The translations under genes were made by a program, and so were the position numbers. A stretch of 64,000 nt of DNA from Halobacteria archaeon HArc-gm2 (lineage in GTDB: Archaea; Halobacteriota; Halobacteria; Halobacteriales; Haloarculaceae), in NCBI GenBank assembly GCA_025517465.1, contig JAOPKE010000004.1, forward strand, positions 200,165-264,164. The letters run 5' to 3'. Within the stretch, counting starts at the first letter, position 1, and the number at the start of each line of letters is the position of its first letter. Of the stretch, positions 52,805 through 60,271 are shown in pieces. The notes under the pieces were generated by a model. The model was not told the DNA's origin and searched no databases. It worked only from the letters and a program-made list of their open reading frames with translations.

Positions 52805-54037
52805 TCAGTGCTGGTGGAACTCGAAGGTGACCCCGTAGCTCGGGTGGACGAGCGCGACGAGGTCGCCGTCCTGCAGGCGGAAGGTGGTCGGCGGGACGTT
52901 GCCGTGGCGGTCCGTCGGGTCCTCGCCCTGCTCGCGCAGGCGCTCGCGGCCGGCCTCGCCGAGGACGCGCTGCCAGCCGTCGCCGGTCTGGACGTACGTC
53001 CCGTTGAGGCTCCGGTCGCGCAGCACCCAGTTGCCGTGGTCGTCGACGTCGAACTGGACCTGGACGGTCGAGATGTACTCGTCGTCGTCCTGGATGGCGA
53101 CGGCAGGCGAGGGGCCCACCGCGTCCTCGCGACCGATGGTGTCCCCGACGTGGATGGTGTAGCGGTCCTCCTGCTGGAGGTAGCGGACCGAGGCCTGCGG
53201 CGGCGGCGTCGGGTCCTTCTCGCGGAGGACGTGCTCCATCGCCGTCGCGTTGTGATAGCGGTCCTCGTAGCTCGTCGCCGTCGCCCGCTCGACGATCTCG
53301 GCGAGGTAGGGCGGACAGTCGACGCCGAAGTCCCGCGGGTCGACGCCGTCCATCTTCGGAACCGTCCCCTTCAGGAGAAAGAGCAGGATCTTCCCGATGG
53401 AGTAGACGTCGGACCAGGGGCCCTGGCGGGCCTCCGAGCGACTCGCGTCGGCGACTTCTCGGGGTTTGTAGGGGCCCAGGATCGTAGTCCCTGAGTCCTC
53501 GGCCTCCCCGGAGGCGTCGAAGCCCGTTGCCGTGTTGAAGTCGATGAGCACCGGCGTGACGCGGCCGTTCCGCTCAGTAAGCATGACGTTGTCCGGCTTC
53601 AGGTCGCGATAGACGATCTCGTTCTCGTGCAGGAACGACATCGCGCCACAGAGGCCGACGCCCACCTCGCGGACTTCTGCGGGGTCGAGCGGCCCGGTCT
53701 TGTCGATAGCGTCGTCCAGTTCGTAGCCGTCGACGAACTCCACGACGAGGACCGGACCGTCGTCGTCCTCGTGGCGGTCGAGGAGGTTCATCACGTTCGG
53801 GTGGCCGCCCGCGTCGCGGATGCTCTCCAGCGCGGTGGCCTCCTTCAGGAAGTACTCCTCGACGACGGCCGCGTCGTTGCTCGACCCGGCGGTGTTGGGA
53901 ACCTTCACTGCGACCGTGTCACCGGTCTGCGTGTCGACGGCCTCGTACGCGATGGCGAAGCCGCCGCTGCCGGCCTCGTTCTCGATGCGGTACCGGCCGG
54001 CGACGAGGTCGCCGCTGGCGAGCGCGGTGGCGCTCAT
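52805..54037 (-). CDS. Serine/threonine protein kinase with C-terminal FHA domain
   Basis: The 410-residue protein has a bilobal kinase domain (about 10-275): Gly loop GSGGFAIAY, AVKVP lysine, 'YRDLKPDNVML' in place of HRD, 'LIDFNTATG' in place of DFG, 'GPYKPREV' where APE is expected and 'WSDVYSIGKILLF'. The catalytic Asp and metal-binding Asp are present, so it is probably active. An FHA-like domain follows at about 290-410 ('GREDAVG', 'DRSLNGTYV'), and no membrane helix is present. Kinase plus FHA in one chain is a bacterial-style arrangement. It stands 34 bases after the vWA gene and 3 bases before the phosphatase. Confidence 0.94.
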   Translation of the reverse strand: MSATALASGDLVAGRYRIENEAGSGGFAIAYEAVDTQTGDTVAVKVPNTAGSSNDAAVVEEYFLKEATALESIRDAGGHPNVMNLLDRHEDDDGPVLVVEFVDGYELDDAIDKTGPLDPAEVREVGVGLCGAMSFLHENEIVYRDLKPDNVMLTERNGRVTPVLIDFNTATGFDASGEAEDSGTTILGPYKPREVADASRSEARQGPWSDVYSIGKILLFLLKGTVPKMDGVDPRDFGVDCPPYLAEIVERATATSYEDRYHNATAMEHVLREKDPTPPPQASVRYLQQEDRYTIHVGDTIGREDAVGPSPAVAIQDDDEYISTVQVQFDVDDHGNWVLRDRSLNGTYVQTGDGWQRVLGEAGRERLREQGEDPTDRHGNVPPTTFRLQDGDLVALVHPSYGVTFEFHQH

Positions 54038-54071
54038 CGGCGGATACCTCCCGTATCGTCCCGTCGACCGG

Positions 54072-55253
54072 TCATCCGAGCCGGTCGCCGTCGTCGACGA
54101 TCTGGGTGGCCTGGCTCTGCTCGGCGCGGCCGCCCTCCTTGACGATCTGGGTCTGGCGGTCGGCCTCCTGGACGGCCTCGGCGTCCTCGCCGTGGACGAC
54201 GGTCATCTTCTCGACCTGGGTCTCGGCGGCCTCGACGTTGCCCTTGCCGAGTTCCGTCCGGATGACGGTCTGCTTGTGGTCGATGGAGACCGACTCGTCG
54301 TGCTCGGCGAGCAACTCCTGGTCGTCGGTGTACTCGACCGTGACGTCGTCGCTCGCGGTGTCGCCGCGCGCGGAGAGGGTCACGTCGGCGAGGGTCACTT
54401 CTTCGAGTTCACGACGCGCGGGCGCGTGAATCTTCAGGACGACGCGCTGGTGTTCGCGCTCGGTCAGGTCCGGGAGCTTCACCACGGCGGCGTTGTTCTC
54501 CCACTCGACGTCGACCTCCTGGGCCTGCGGGAGCGCGCGGTACACCTCGCTCACCTCGACGCCGGGGGCCACGTCGAGTTCGACCTGTGCGTCCGGCGCG
54601 ACGACGGAGGCCGCCTGCTCGACGGCGTCGCCGAAGAACTCCTCGATGTCGCCCGGCGCTTCGAGGTGGGTCCAGGTGCCGCGGGCGGTCGTTCCGAGCG
54701 TCCGGATGGTGTCCTCGTTGTAGTCCTCGCCGATGCCGGCGGACTGGATGCGGACGCCCGAGTTGTCGATTTCGCGGGCGAGTTCCTCGAAGTCGTCGGG
54801 CTCGTGTTCGTTGTCCTTGCCGTCCGAGAGCAGCAGGAGGCGCTTGACGGCGTCTGGGCCGGCGCGAGAGGACGCGAGTTCCTCGCGGGCCGACGCCAGC
54901 CCACCGAACATGTCGGTGCCACCGCCTGCAGTCAGGTCCTCGACGGCGTCCATCGCCTCGTCACGCTCCAGTCGGCCCCAGCGCGTCGTGGGGATGTGGA
55001 CCGTCGCGTCGGTATCGAAGCCGACGAGGCTGACGTAGTCGTCGTCGTCGAGCAGTCCGAACACCCACGCGGCCCCGTCACGGGCCTGCTGGATCTTCGC
55101 GCCGCCCATCGATCCGCTGGTGTCGATGCACAGCGCGACGTGTCGGCGCACGCTCTGGTCCTGTTCGCCCGGTTCTACGTCGATTTCTGCCGTGATTTTC
55201 GCACCGTCGGAGGGAAGGTATGGGCGGTTGACGTCGGTCGAAATTGTCGCCAT
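54072..55253 (-). CDS. vWA-domain protein, TerY/YfbK-like
   Basis: The 393-residue protein has a von Willebrand A domain at about 38-215 with an intact metal (MIDAS) site: 'CIDTSGSMGGAK' (DxSxS), Thr in 'AGGGTDMFGGLAS' and Asp in 'LLSDGKDNEH'. A beta-rich domain follows (about 220-330) and then a helical, Gln/Glu-rich tail with two TQIV motifs (Thr368 and Thr383) 15 residues apart. vWA proteins of this type bind metal and partner proteins. The ATG is nearly at the transcript start set by the TATA box at 55281-55290. It is the first gene of the vWA-kinase-phosphatase operon. Confidence 0.94.
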   Translation of the reverse strand: MATISTDVNRPYLPSDGAKITAEIDVEPGEQDQSVRRHVALCIDTSGSMGGAKIQQARDGAAWVFGLLDDDDYVSLVGFDTDATVHIPTTRWGRLERDEAMDAVEDLTAGGGTDMFGGLASAREELASSRAGPDAVKRLLLLSDGKDNEHEPDDFEELAREIDNSGVRIQSAGIGEDYNEDTIRTLGTTARGTWTHLEAPGDIEEFFGDAVEQAASVVAPDAQVELDVAPGVEVSEVYRALPQAQEVDVEWENNAAVVKLPDLTEREHQRVVLKIHAPARRELEEVTLADVTLSARGDTASDDVTVEYTDDQELLAEHDESVSIDHKQTVIRTELGKGNVEAAETQVEKMTVVHGEDAEAVQEADRQTQIVKEGGRAEQSQATQIVDDGDRLG

Positions 55254-55280
55254 GTCTGTGACTCTGTGGCCAACCGTATG

Positions 55281-55290
55281 AATATATTGT
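55281..55290 (-). promoter_or_regulatory. TATA box of the vWA-kinase-phosphatase operon
   Basis: On the minus strand acaatatatt is a strong TATA element about 27 bases before 55258, leaving a leader of only about five bases before the vWA ATG. It separates the vWA-kinase-PP2C unit from the two PH-domain genes upstream. Confidence 0.65.
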
Positions 55291-55339
55291 GCCGCTTTCG
55301 GGCCACGATTTCCAGCTGGCGGCCGGACCCCATACCGGT

Positions 55340-55924
55340 TCAGTCAGCCGTGAGGACGATCCTGAGCCGTCGAACCTCGTCAAGCACCGCTCGCCACTGC
55401 TCGACCGTTCCGGGAATATGGTCCTCGCCGCCGGCCGCCCCCGCTCGGTCCGCGACGAGGCGGTGGACGTCGTCCGGGTCGTCGAGTGCGCGGAGCCGGA
55501 GTTCGGCCCCCTCGCTCCCGGCGGTGTCCACCGTCACGGTCCCGTGGTCGAACATCGCCCCGAAGACGCCCTGTGAGTAGGCGCTGTTCTGGACCTTGTC
55601 GAGACCGAGTTCGGTGACCGTGACCCAGACGGCACCGGTCCGGTGGTACAGCGCCGCCTCCGTCAGGAGGTAGTCGGTGTGGGCCCGCCAGAGATAGGCG
55701 GAACCGGCCGGCACGGCTAATCCCAACACGGCGACCGCGAGGAACGCGGTGAGGAGGAGGGGTCCGATGGCACCGGTCTGCCAGAGGAACCCACCGACGC
55801 CGAGGATCGTCACCGCGACCAGTGCGCCGACGACGACGCCCCAGTGCACGACGCGAGCGCGCGGTTTTCCCTGCCAGACTGCGGTCTCGTCGGCCGACGC
55901 CGGGGCCCAGTCGGGGAGACTCAT
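55340..55924 (-). CDS. PH-domain membrane protein 2 (bPH2-like)
   Basis: The 194-residue protein has two membrane helices (about 28-48 and 55-76) followed by a bacterial PH-type domain (about 80-165): 'HTDYLLTEAALYHRTGAVWVTVTELGLDKVQNSAYSQG', cited in part, 'GTVTVDTAGSEGAELRL' and 'DPDDVHRLV'. It matches the DUF304/bPH2 (YdbT-like) family. It overlaps the preceding PH gene by four bases and shares its layout, so they probably form a heteromer. The C-terminal helix is amphipathic. Confidence 0.9.
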   Translation of the reverse strand: MSLPDWAPASADETAVWQGKPRARVVHWGVVVGALVAVTILGVGGFLWQTGAIGPLLLTAFLAVAVLGLAVPAGSAYLWRAHTDYLLTEAALYHRTGAVWVTVTELGLDKVQNSAYSQGVFGAMFDHGTVTVDTAGSEGAELRLRALDDPDDVHRLVADRAGAAGGEDHIPGTVEQWRAVLDEVRRLRIVLTAD

Positions 55925-56481
55925 CTGTCGGCGCGGCCGCTCGTCTCTCGCGGGCCGTCCGCGCCGCTGGTCTCGACCGACTGGCGGATCGCCCGGAGCT
56001 CGACCAGGATATCGCCGAGGACGTCCGCCTTCCCGTCCGACTCCTCCTCGCTACGGGCGCCCTGGGCGCGCTTGACGAGCCGGGAGAGACGCTTCTGGAC
56101 GTCCTGGGGGTCCTCGACGGCCCGGAGCTTCATCTCGACGCCCGACCCCCCGGCCGTGCTGATGTCGACGTCGCCGTAGCCGAAGTAGCGGGCGACCGGC
56201 CCCGCGGAGAAGGCGGTGTTCTGGATCTTCTCGTACTCGATTTCGGTGACCGAGCGGCTGAGGATGCCGGTCTTCTTGTAGACTCCCTTGCTCGTGATGA
56301 CGTAGTCGGTGTGTTTGACGATCAGGTACGAGGGGACGATGATCAACAGCCCGAGGCCAAGCAGGAGGATCAGCGGCACCCCGACGACGTAGGTGCCTAT
56401 CATCGACTTCTGGGATATCTTTCCCTCCCAGAGTATCTCCTCGTCGTCGTCCAGCGTCAGCCAGTCGTACTTCCCACTCAT
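55921..56481 (-). CDS. PH-domain membrane protein 1 (bPH2-like)
   Basis: The 186-residue protein has one or two membrane helices near 30-52 ('YVVGVPLILLLGLGLLIIVPSYLIV') and the bPH2 domain 'HTDYVITSKGVYKKTGILSRSVTEIEYEKIQNTAFSAG' in part, with 'GDVDISTAGGSGVEMKL' and 'DPQDVQKRLSRLV'. The DUF304 family includes membrane-embedded PH-like domains of unknown ligand. The ATG at 56481 is chosen because MSGKYDWLTLDDDEEILWEG opens the domain. It is cotranslated with the next gene and adjacent to the kinase cluster, of which it may be part. Confidence 0.9.
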   Translation of the reverse strand: MSGKYDWLTLDDDEEILWEGKISQKSMIGTYVVGVPLILLLGLGLLIIVPSYLIVKHTDYVITSKGVYKKTGILSRSVTEIEYEKIQNTAFSAGPVARYFGYGDVDISTAGGSGVEMKLRAVEDPQDVQKRLSRLVKRAQGARSEEESDGKADVLGDILVELRAIRQSVETSGADGPRETSGRADR

Positions 56482-56571
56482 GACCGACCCTGCGACGGGC
56501 GGGCTGTTGAGTGTTGTGTCACGACCGCGCACGCGGCTAGAAGAAAACCGCTCGAAAACGACTCGCCTACG

Positions 56572-57549
56572 TCACATGTAGCCCAGGTCGCGGAGGCGCT
56601 CCATGAGGTCCTCCTTGTCCTGGGCGCGGCCGGCGCGTTCGGTGGTGTTCTCCATGTCCTGGAGCCACGCGGGCTCCTGGGCGGACTTGTCGGTGCTCAC
56701 TTCGCTCCCGAGCGAGCGGAAGCCGGCGAAGTACTTCGGCGAGACGGGGACGTCGTCCTTCTCGATGCCCTCGGGGAGGTCGTCCTGCCCCTGCGGGACG
56801 TAGCCTTCGTCGGGGAAGTCCTCGACGGTGTCCGGCACGACGAAGTTCCAGAAGGCCTCCCAGACGTCGGCCTCGGCGAACTGGAGGATGGGCTGGACGC
56901 GGTCGTGGGGCGGGTAGATGTCGGGGTCGTGTCGCGGCGAGAAGAACGTCTCGTCGGCACGAGCCTCCTGTTCGTCCCAGCGGACGCCAGAGAGGACGGC
57001 GTCGACGTCGTACTCCTCGAGCGTGTCGTTGAGCGCGACGGTCTTCAGCAGGTGGTTCCCGACGTAGGTGTCGAGCAGGAACGGGAACGTGTCCTCCTCG
57101 TACTCGAGCAGGTTGCGAACGTGGTGCTGGTTGTGCTCCGAGAGCGCGTCGACCGGGATGTCGTCGCCCGGTTCGAGGCCGTGTTCGTCGACGTAGTCGC
57201 CGATGTCCTCGTTACGCGCCCAGATGACGTCGAGGTCCCACTCGTCGGCCCAGTGCTTGCAGAAGTCGATGAGTTCGTCGAAGTGCTGGTAGTGGTCGAT
57301 GAAGACGACCGGGGGAACCTCCAGGTCGAAGCGGTCGGCCACTTCCTTGACGAAGTACAGCGTCAGCGTCGAGTCCTTGCCGCCGGTCCACATGATGACC
57401 GGGTTGTCGTACTGTTCGAGGCCTTCCTTCGTGACTTCGATCGCCTTCTCGATCTTGTGGTTGACGGAGGGATAGTCCTCGGGCGACTCGCCCTCGCCGT
57501 CGGCGTAGTCGACGTCGAGGTAGTCGGGGAAACTCTCTGACTCTGACAT
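56572..57549 (-). CDS. PP-loop ATPase, phosphoadenosine phosphosulfate reductase family
   Basis: The 325-residue protein carries the PP-loop 'IMWTGGKDSTLTLYFV' (about 52-67) of the adenine nucleotide alpha hydrolase superfamily, and 'IDHYQHFDELIDFC', 'VLSGVRWDEQEARADETFF' and 'RVQPILQFAEADVWEAFW', as in CysD and PAPS reductases. It may activate sulfate or a tRNA/molybdopterin sulfur acceptor; no CysN partner is next to it. ATG at 57549 fits a promoter near 57580. Haloarchaeal annotations usually call it a PAPS reductase; the activity is unproven. Confidence 0.88.
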   Translation of the reverse strand: MSESESFPDYLDVDYADGEGESPEDYPSVNHKIEKAIEVTKEGLEQYDNPVIMWTGGKDSTLTLYFVKEVADRFDLEVPPVVFIDHYQHFDELIDFCKHWADEWDLDVIWARNEDIGDYVDEHGLEPGDDIPVDALSEHNQHHVRNLLEYEEDTFPFLLDTYVGNHLLKTVALNDTLEEYDVDAVLSGVRWDEQEARADETFFSPRHDPDIYPPHDRVQPILQFAEADVWEAFWNFVVPDTVEDFPDEGYVPQGQDDLPEGIEKDDVPVSPKYFAGFRSLGSEVSTDKSAQEPAWLQDMENTTERAGRAQDKEDLMERLRDLGYM

Positions 57550-57854
57550 CGGTAATGAGATGTAATTAGGAGAGGCTGTAAGTACTTTTTGGATGCCGGG
57601 GGAGTTAGGCACCCCATAGCCACTGTTTTCACGGTAGGCCGTCCTTAGCAACCCGTTAACCAGGTTGGATTCCAGGCCCGGAAAGACGACGCGACCGGCG
57701 GCGGTCGGAGAGGCCGAGATAGCGGTATCCGCCTGGACGTGGGGCGCTGGCGCCGAAGAGTGAGCGGTAACTTTTTACAACCAGTCCAATTTCTCACTGT
57801 ATCTGGGTGGAAAAAGGTGAGTGAACGCAGAAGGGGAACTATCGGTGACTGGCC
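57550..57854. other. Noncoding divergent promoter region
   Basis: No gene is visible. The stretch taactttttacaacc (57768-57782) is a TATA candidate for the M50 protease gene, and ttttggatgcc-like sequence on the other strand serves the PP-loop gene. Confidence 0.4.
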
Positions 57855-58598
57855 GTGAGCTGGCGCCCGGGCGGTAATCGGGCGCCGCCGCCGAAGGAGA
57901 TACGGTCGACGTCGGACGTCGAATCGGGATATCGTCCGAGCCGGTGGGAGCTTCGGGACTTCGCCCTCTCCTACGTCGTTCTGAGCATCTCGTTCGGCGT
58001 CCTGTTCGCCGGTGGCGGGCGGGGCCTGCTGGACTCGGCGAGAGAGATGCCTGAGCTAACGGCCTACCTGTTCGTGCTCAGCTTTCTAACCGCCGGCGTC
58101 GGGTTCGTGGTACACGAGCTGGCCCACCGGATGGTTGCCGTCCAGTTCGGCCGTGCCGCGGCGTTTCGCGCCCACTACGGCATGCTGGTACTCGGCGTCG
58201 CCACCGCCCTCGGCGGGTTCATCTTCGCCGCTCCCGGCGGCGTCTACCACCGACGAGACGTCCCGCGCCGCGAACGCGGGCTCATCGCCCTGGCCGGACC
58301 GGTGTCGAACCTCGTCCTGGCGGTCGGTTTCGGAGTCGTCCTCGCCGCTTCGTTCGTCGTCCCGGGCGGAACCCTCGGAATCGGCAGCGTGGACTACTCG
58401 TATTCGGGCCTACTACTCACCATCGGCGGAGCGGGGGTCCTGATCAACTGCATTCTCGCGGGGTTCAACATGCTCCCGGTCGGTCCGCTCGACGGTGGGA
58501 AAGTGTACATGTGGAACGGACTCGTCTACGTCGCCGTCGCGCTTCCGAGCGTCCTCGTCGGAGCCGCATCCGTACTCTTCGTTTTCGTCGCTCTGTGA
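57855..58598 (+). CDS. M50 family site-2-type membrane metalloprotease
   Basis: The 247-residue protein has six membrane helices. 'FVVHELAHRMVAV' (about 92-104) holds the HExxH zinc site and 'NMLPVGPLDGGKVYMWNG' (about 206-223) provides the third ligand Asp, both inside helices as in site-2 proteases. These enzymes cut regulatory proteins within the membrane. The start is GTG (MSWRPGGNRAPPPKEI); upstream the TATA candidate lies about 75 bases away. Substrate unknown; a PDZ domain is absent. Confidence 0.92.
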   Translation: MSWRPGGNRAPPPKEIRSTSDVESGYRPSRWELRDFALSYVVLSISFGVLFAGGGRGLLDSAREMPELTAYLFVLSFLTAGVGFVVHELAHRMVAVQFGRAAAFRAHYGMLVLGVATALGGFIFAAPGGVYHRRDVPRRERGLIALAGPVSNLVLAVGFGVVLAASFVVPGGTLGIGSVDYSYSGLLLTIGGAGVLINCILAGFNMLPVGPLDGGKVYMWNGLVYVAVALPSVLVGAASVLFVFVAL

Positions 58599-58621
58599 CC
58601 GGCTCCGAAAGCCAGTTTCCG

Positions 58622-58894
58622 CTACGCTCCCTCGCCGCGGTCTAGCCACTCCCGGAGGTCGCTGGACCGGTCGACGCGCCAGAACACCTTGGTACGTCCG
58701 ACCATCCGCGAGGCGACCAGGCCGCGCTTCTCCAGCAAATCGAGTTTCCGCCTGGCCGTATCACGCGTACATCCCAGGTGATTCGCGACGTCGGCGGAGC
58801 CCAGGACCGGGCCGTCGACGACGTCGAAGAGTTCGACGACGTCCGCCGTGGTGACCGTCGATCGGAACGTCCCCTCCGGGCCGCGCTCGGGCAT
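58622..58894 (-). CDS. Winged helix-turn-helix regulator
   Basis: The 90-residue protein contains a wHTH core: 'VVELFDVVDGPVLGSADVANHLGCTRDTARRKLDLLEKRGLVASR', in which 'SADVANHLGCTRDTARRKL' (about 33-51) is the recognition part. Such small regulators are abundant in haloarchaea. It is convergent with the M50 protease gene, so a regulatory link is possible but not shown. Confidence 0.85.
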   Translation of the reverse strand: MPERGPEGTFRSTVTTADVVELFDVVDGPVLGSADVANHLGCTRDTARRKLDLLEKRGLVASRMVGRTKVFWRVDRSSDLREWLDRGEGA

Positions 58895-59007
58895 ATGCAG
58901 TGATTATCGAAGTACGGCCTTAATTGTATCCGGTGGTGGTCACCGAGTGCAGGACAGCGTCGTGACTCCGCGAACGCTGGTCGGCGAAAGAATAGCCCGT
59001 CTAACGG

Positions 59008-59604
59008 CTACGAGATGAACTTGTTGTCGCGCCAGTTGACGCCCTCGGCGGCCTCGTCCTCGCGCGGTTCTTCGACGACGTTGATCGTCGCGGGTCGATC
59101 CTCGCCGTCGACGATACGGACCGCCTCGAGCTCGTCGTCGACGCACGCGATGGCGGTAAGGGTCCCTTTCTCCGCGTTCCGCGCGACCTCACACAGTACC
59201 AGGAACATCGGATACTGCAGGGCCGTGTTCTGGAGGACGGTCTCCCGGTCGCCCTTGAAACAGGCGTATTCGACGAGTTCCGAGGGAATCTCCTCCTCTT
59301 CCTCTTCCAGCGCGCCCCACTGGGGGCCACCCGGGCCGCTGCTCGGGCCGGGACCGCTCTCTTCTTCCTCGGGAAGTTCCTCGTACACGCGGTTCTCGGT
59401 GACGCTGGCTTTCAGCTGAGCCGTCGGCGTGTACTTGCTGATCTCTTCGTCGTCCGACACCGCGCTGATGATGAGCGTGTTGTTCCGACGGGTGATGTCC
59501 ACGTCGTTGATCTCTGGGGGGAGATCGGCGTCCTCGAAGAAGTCGTATGTGTCTTCCAGTGGCAGTTCGAGCGTCGAGTGAAGTCTGTATACGCGGCTGG
59601 TCAT
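59008..59604 (-). CDS. Haloarchaeal hypothetical protein with acidic insertion
   Basis: The 198-residue protein begins MTSRVYRLHSTLELPLEDTY and has an alpha/beta pattern with a Glu/Gly/Pro insertion (EELPEEEESGPGPSSGPGG; about 75-103) and a helical second half (FKGDRETVLQNTALQYPMFLVL). I do not recognise it. It probably binds something as a soluble protein; no metal or nucleotide motif is visible. Confidence 0.7.
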   Translation of the reverse strand: MTSRVYRLHSTLELPLEDTYDFFEDADLPPEINDVDITRRNNTLIISAVSDDEEISKYTPTAQLKASVTENRVYEELPEEEESGPGPSSGPGGPQWGALEEEEEEIPSELVEYACFKGDRETVLQNTALQYPMFLVLCEVARNAEKGTLTAIACVDDELEAVRIVDGEDRPATINVVEEPREDEAAEGVNWRDNKFIS

Positions 59605-59809
59605 GGTTGTGAACGTGTGTCAGTCTTCGACAGCCGTCCCCTGGCGAAGGTGCAGGTGTCTACTACCCCATACGCACCACTACCATATATGACCTGTCCT
59701 TCCACAGACCGCGATCTAGAATCGCTCAGACGGAGTTAACAGACCGTTTACCGGCAAAAGGACCACATAATACTTTGTTTCTTTAATTCCTGCCAGAAAC
59801 CGAAACTCG

Positions 59810-60145
59810 TCAGTCGTCGGCCGCCGCCGCGTCGTCGCCGGCGACCGCGGATGTGCCGCCTTCGATAGACGGTGGGTACTTTCCACGGTCGAGAACGAGG
59901 TCGGATGCCGGCCTGGCCATGCACGTCAGCGCGTAGGCTTCCCGTTCTTTCTCCGAGAGTCCCCTGGCAGCGGGCTGGGTGACCTCGCCTTCGACGATTT
60001 CCGCCGAACACGCGAGACACATCCCGACGCGACAGGAGTACTCCTGGGCGATCCCTTCCTCGATGCATCGCCCCAGGATCGTCTCGGTGTCGGAGACGGT
60101 GATCGTCTCCCCCGTCCCGACGAACTCCACGGTGTAGTCGGTCAT
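59810..60145 (-). CDS. Plant-type 2Fe-2S ferredoxin
   Basis: The 111-residue protein has 'YSCRVGMCLACSAEIVEG' (about 35-52; C-x4-C-x2-C) with a fourth Cys in 'YALTCMARPASD', the cluster ligands of plant-type ferredoxins. The C-terminal tail is acidic and Ala-rich. It transfers electrons in the cytosol. It is shorter than the canonical haloarchaeal ferredoxin, which has an N-terminal insertion. It is divergent from the geranylgeranyl reductase gene at 60272, and both promoters share 126 bases. Confidence 0.94.
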   Translation of the reverse strand: MTDYTVEFVGTGETITVSDTETILGRCIEEGIAQEYSCRVGMCLACSAEIVEGEVTQPAARGLSEKEREAYALTCMARPASDLVLDRGKYPPSIEGGTSAVAGDDAAAADD

Positions 60146-60271
60146 GCCCCGGGGTTCGGAACCGCCCGACAAAACGTTTGTCACTGGCTAATCGGCACCT
60201 AACCCCAGCGAAGCGACAGGTATCCGCGAAGTGAATAAAGAGTTTTCTCCCTCGGGCCAGCAGACCATGCC

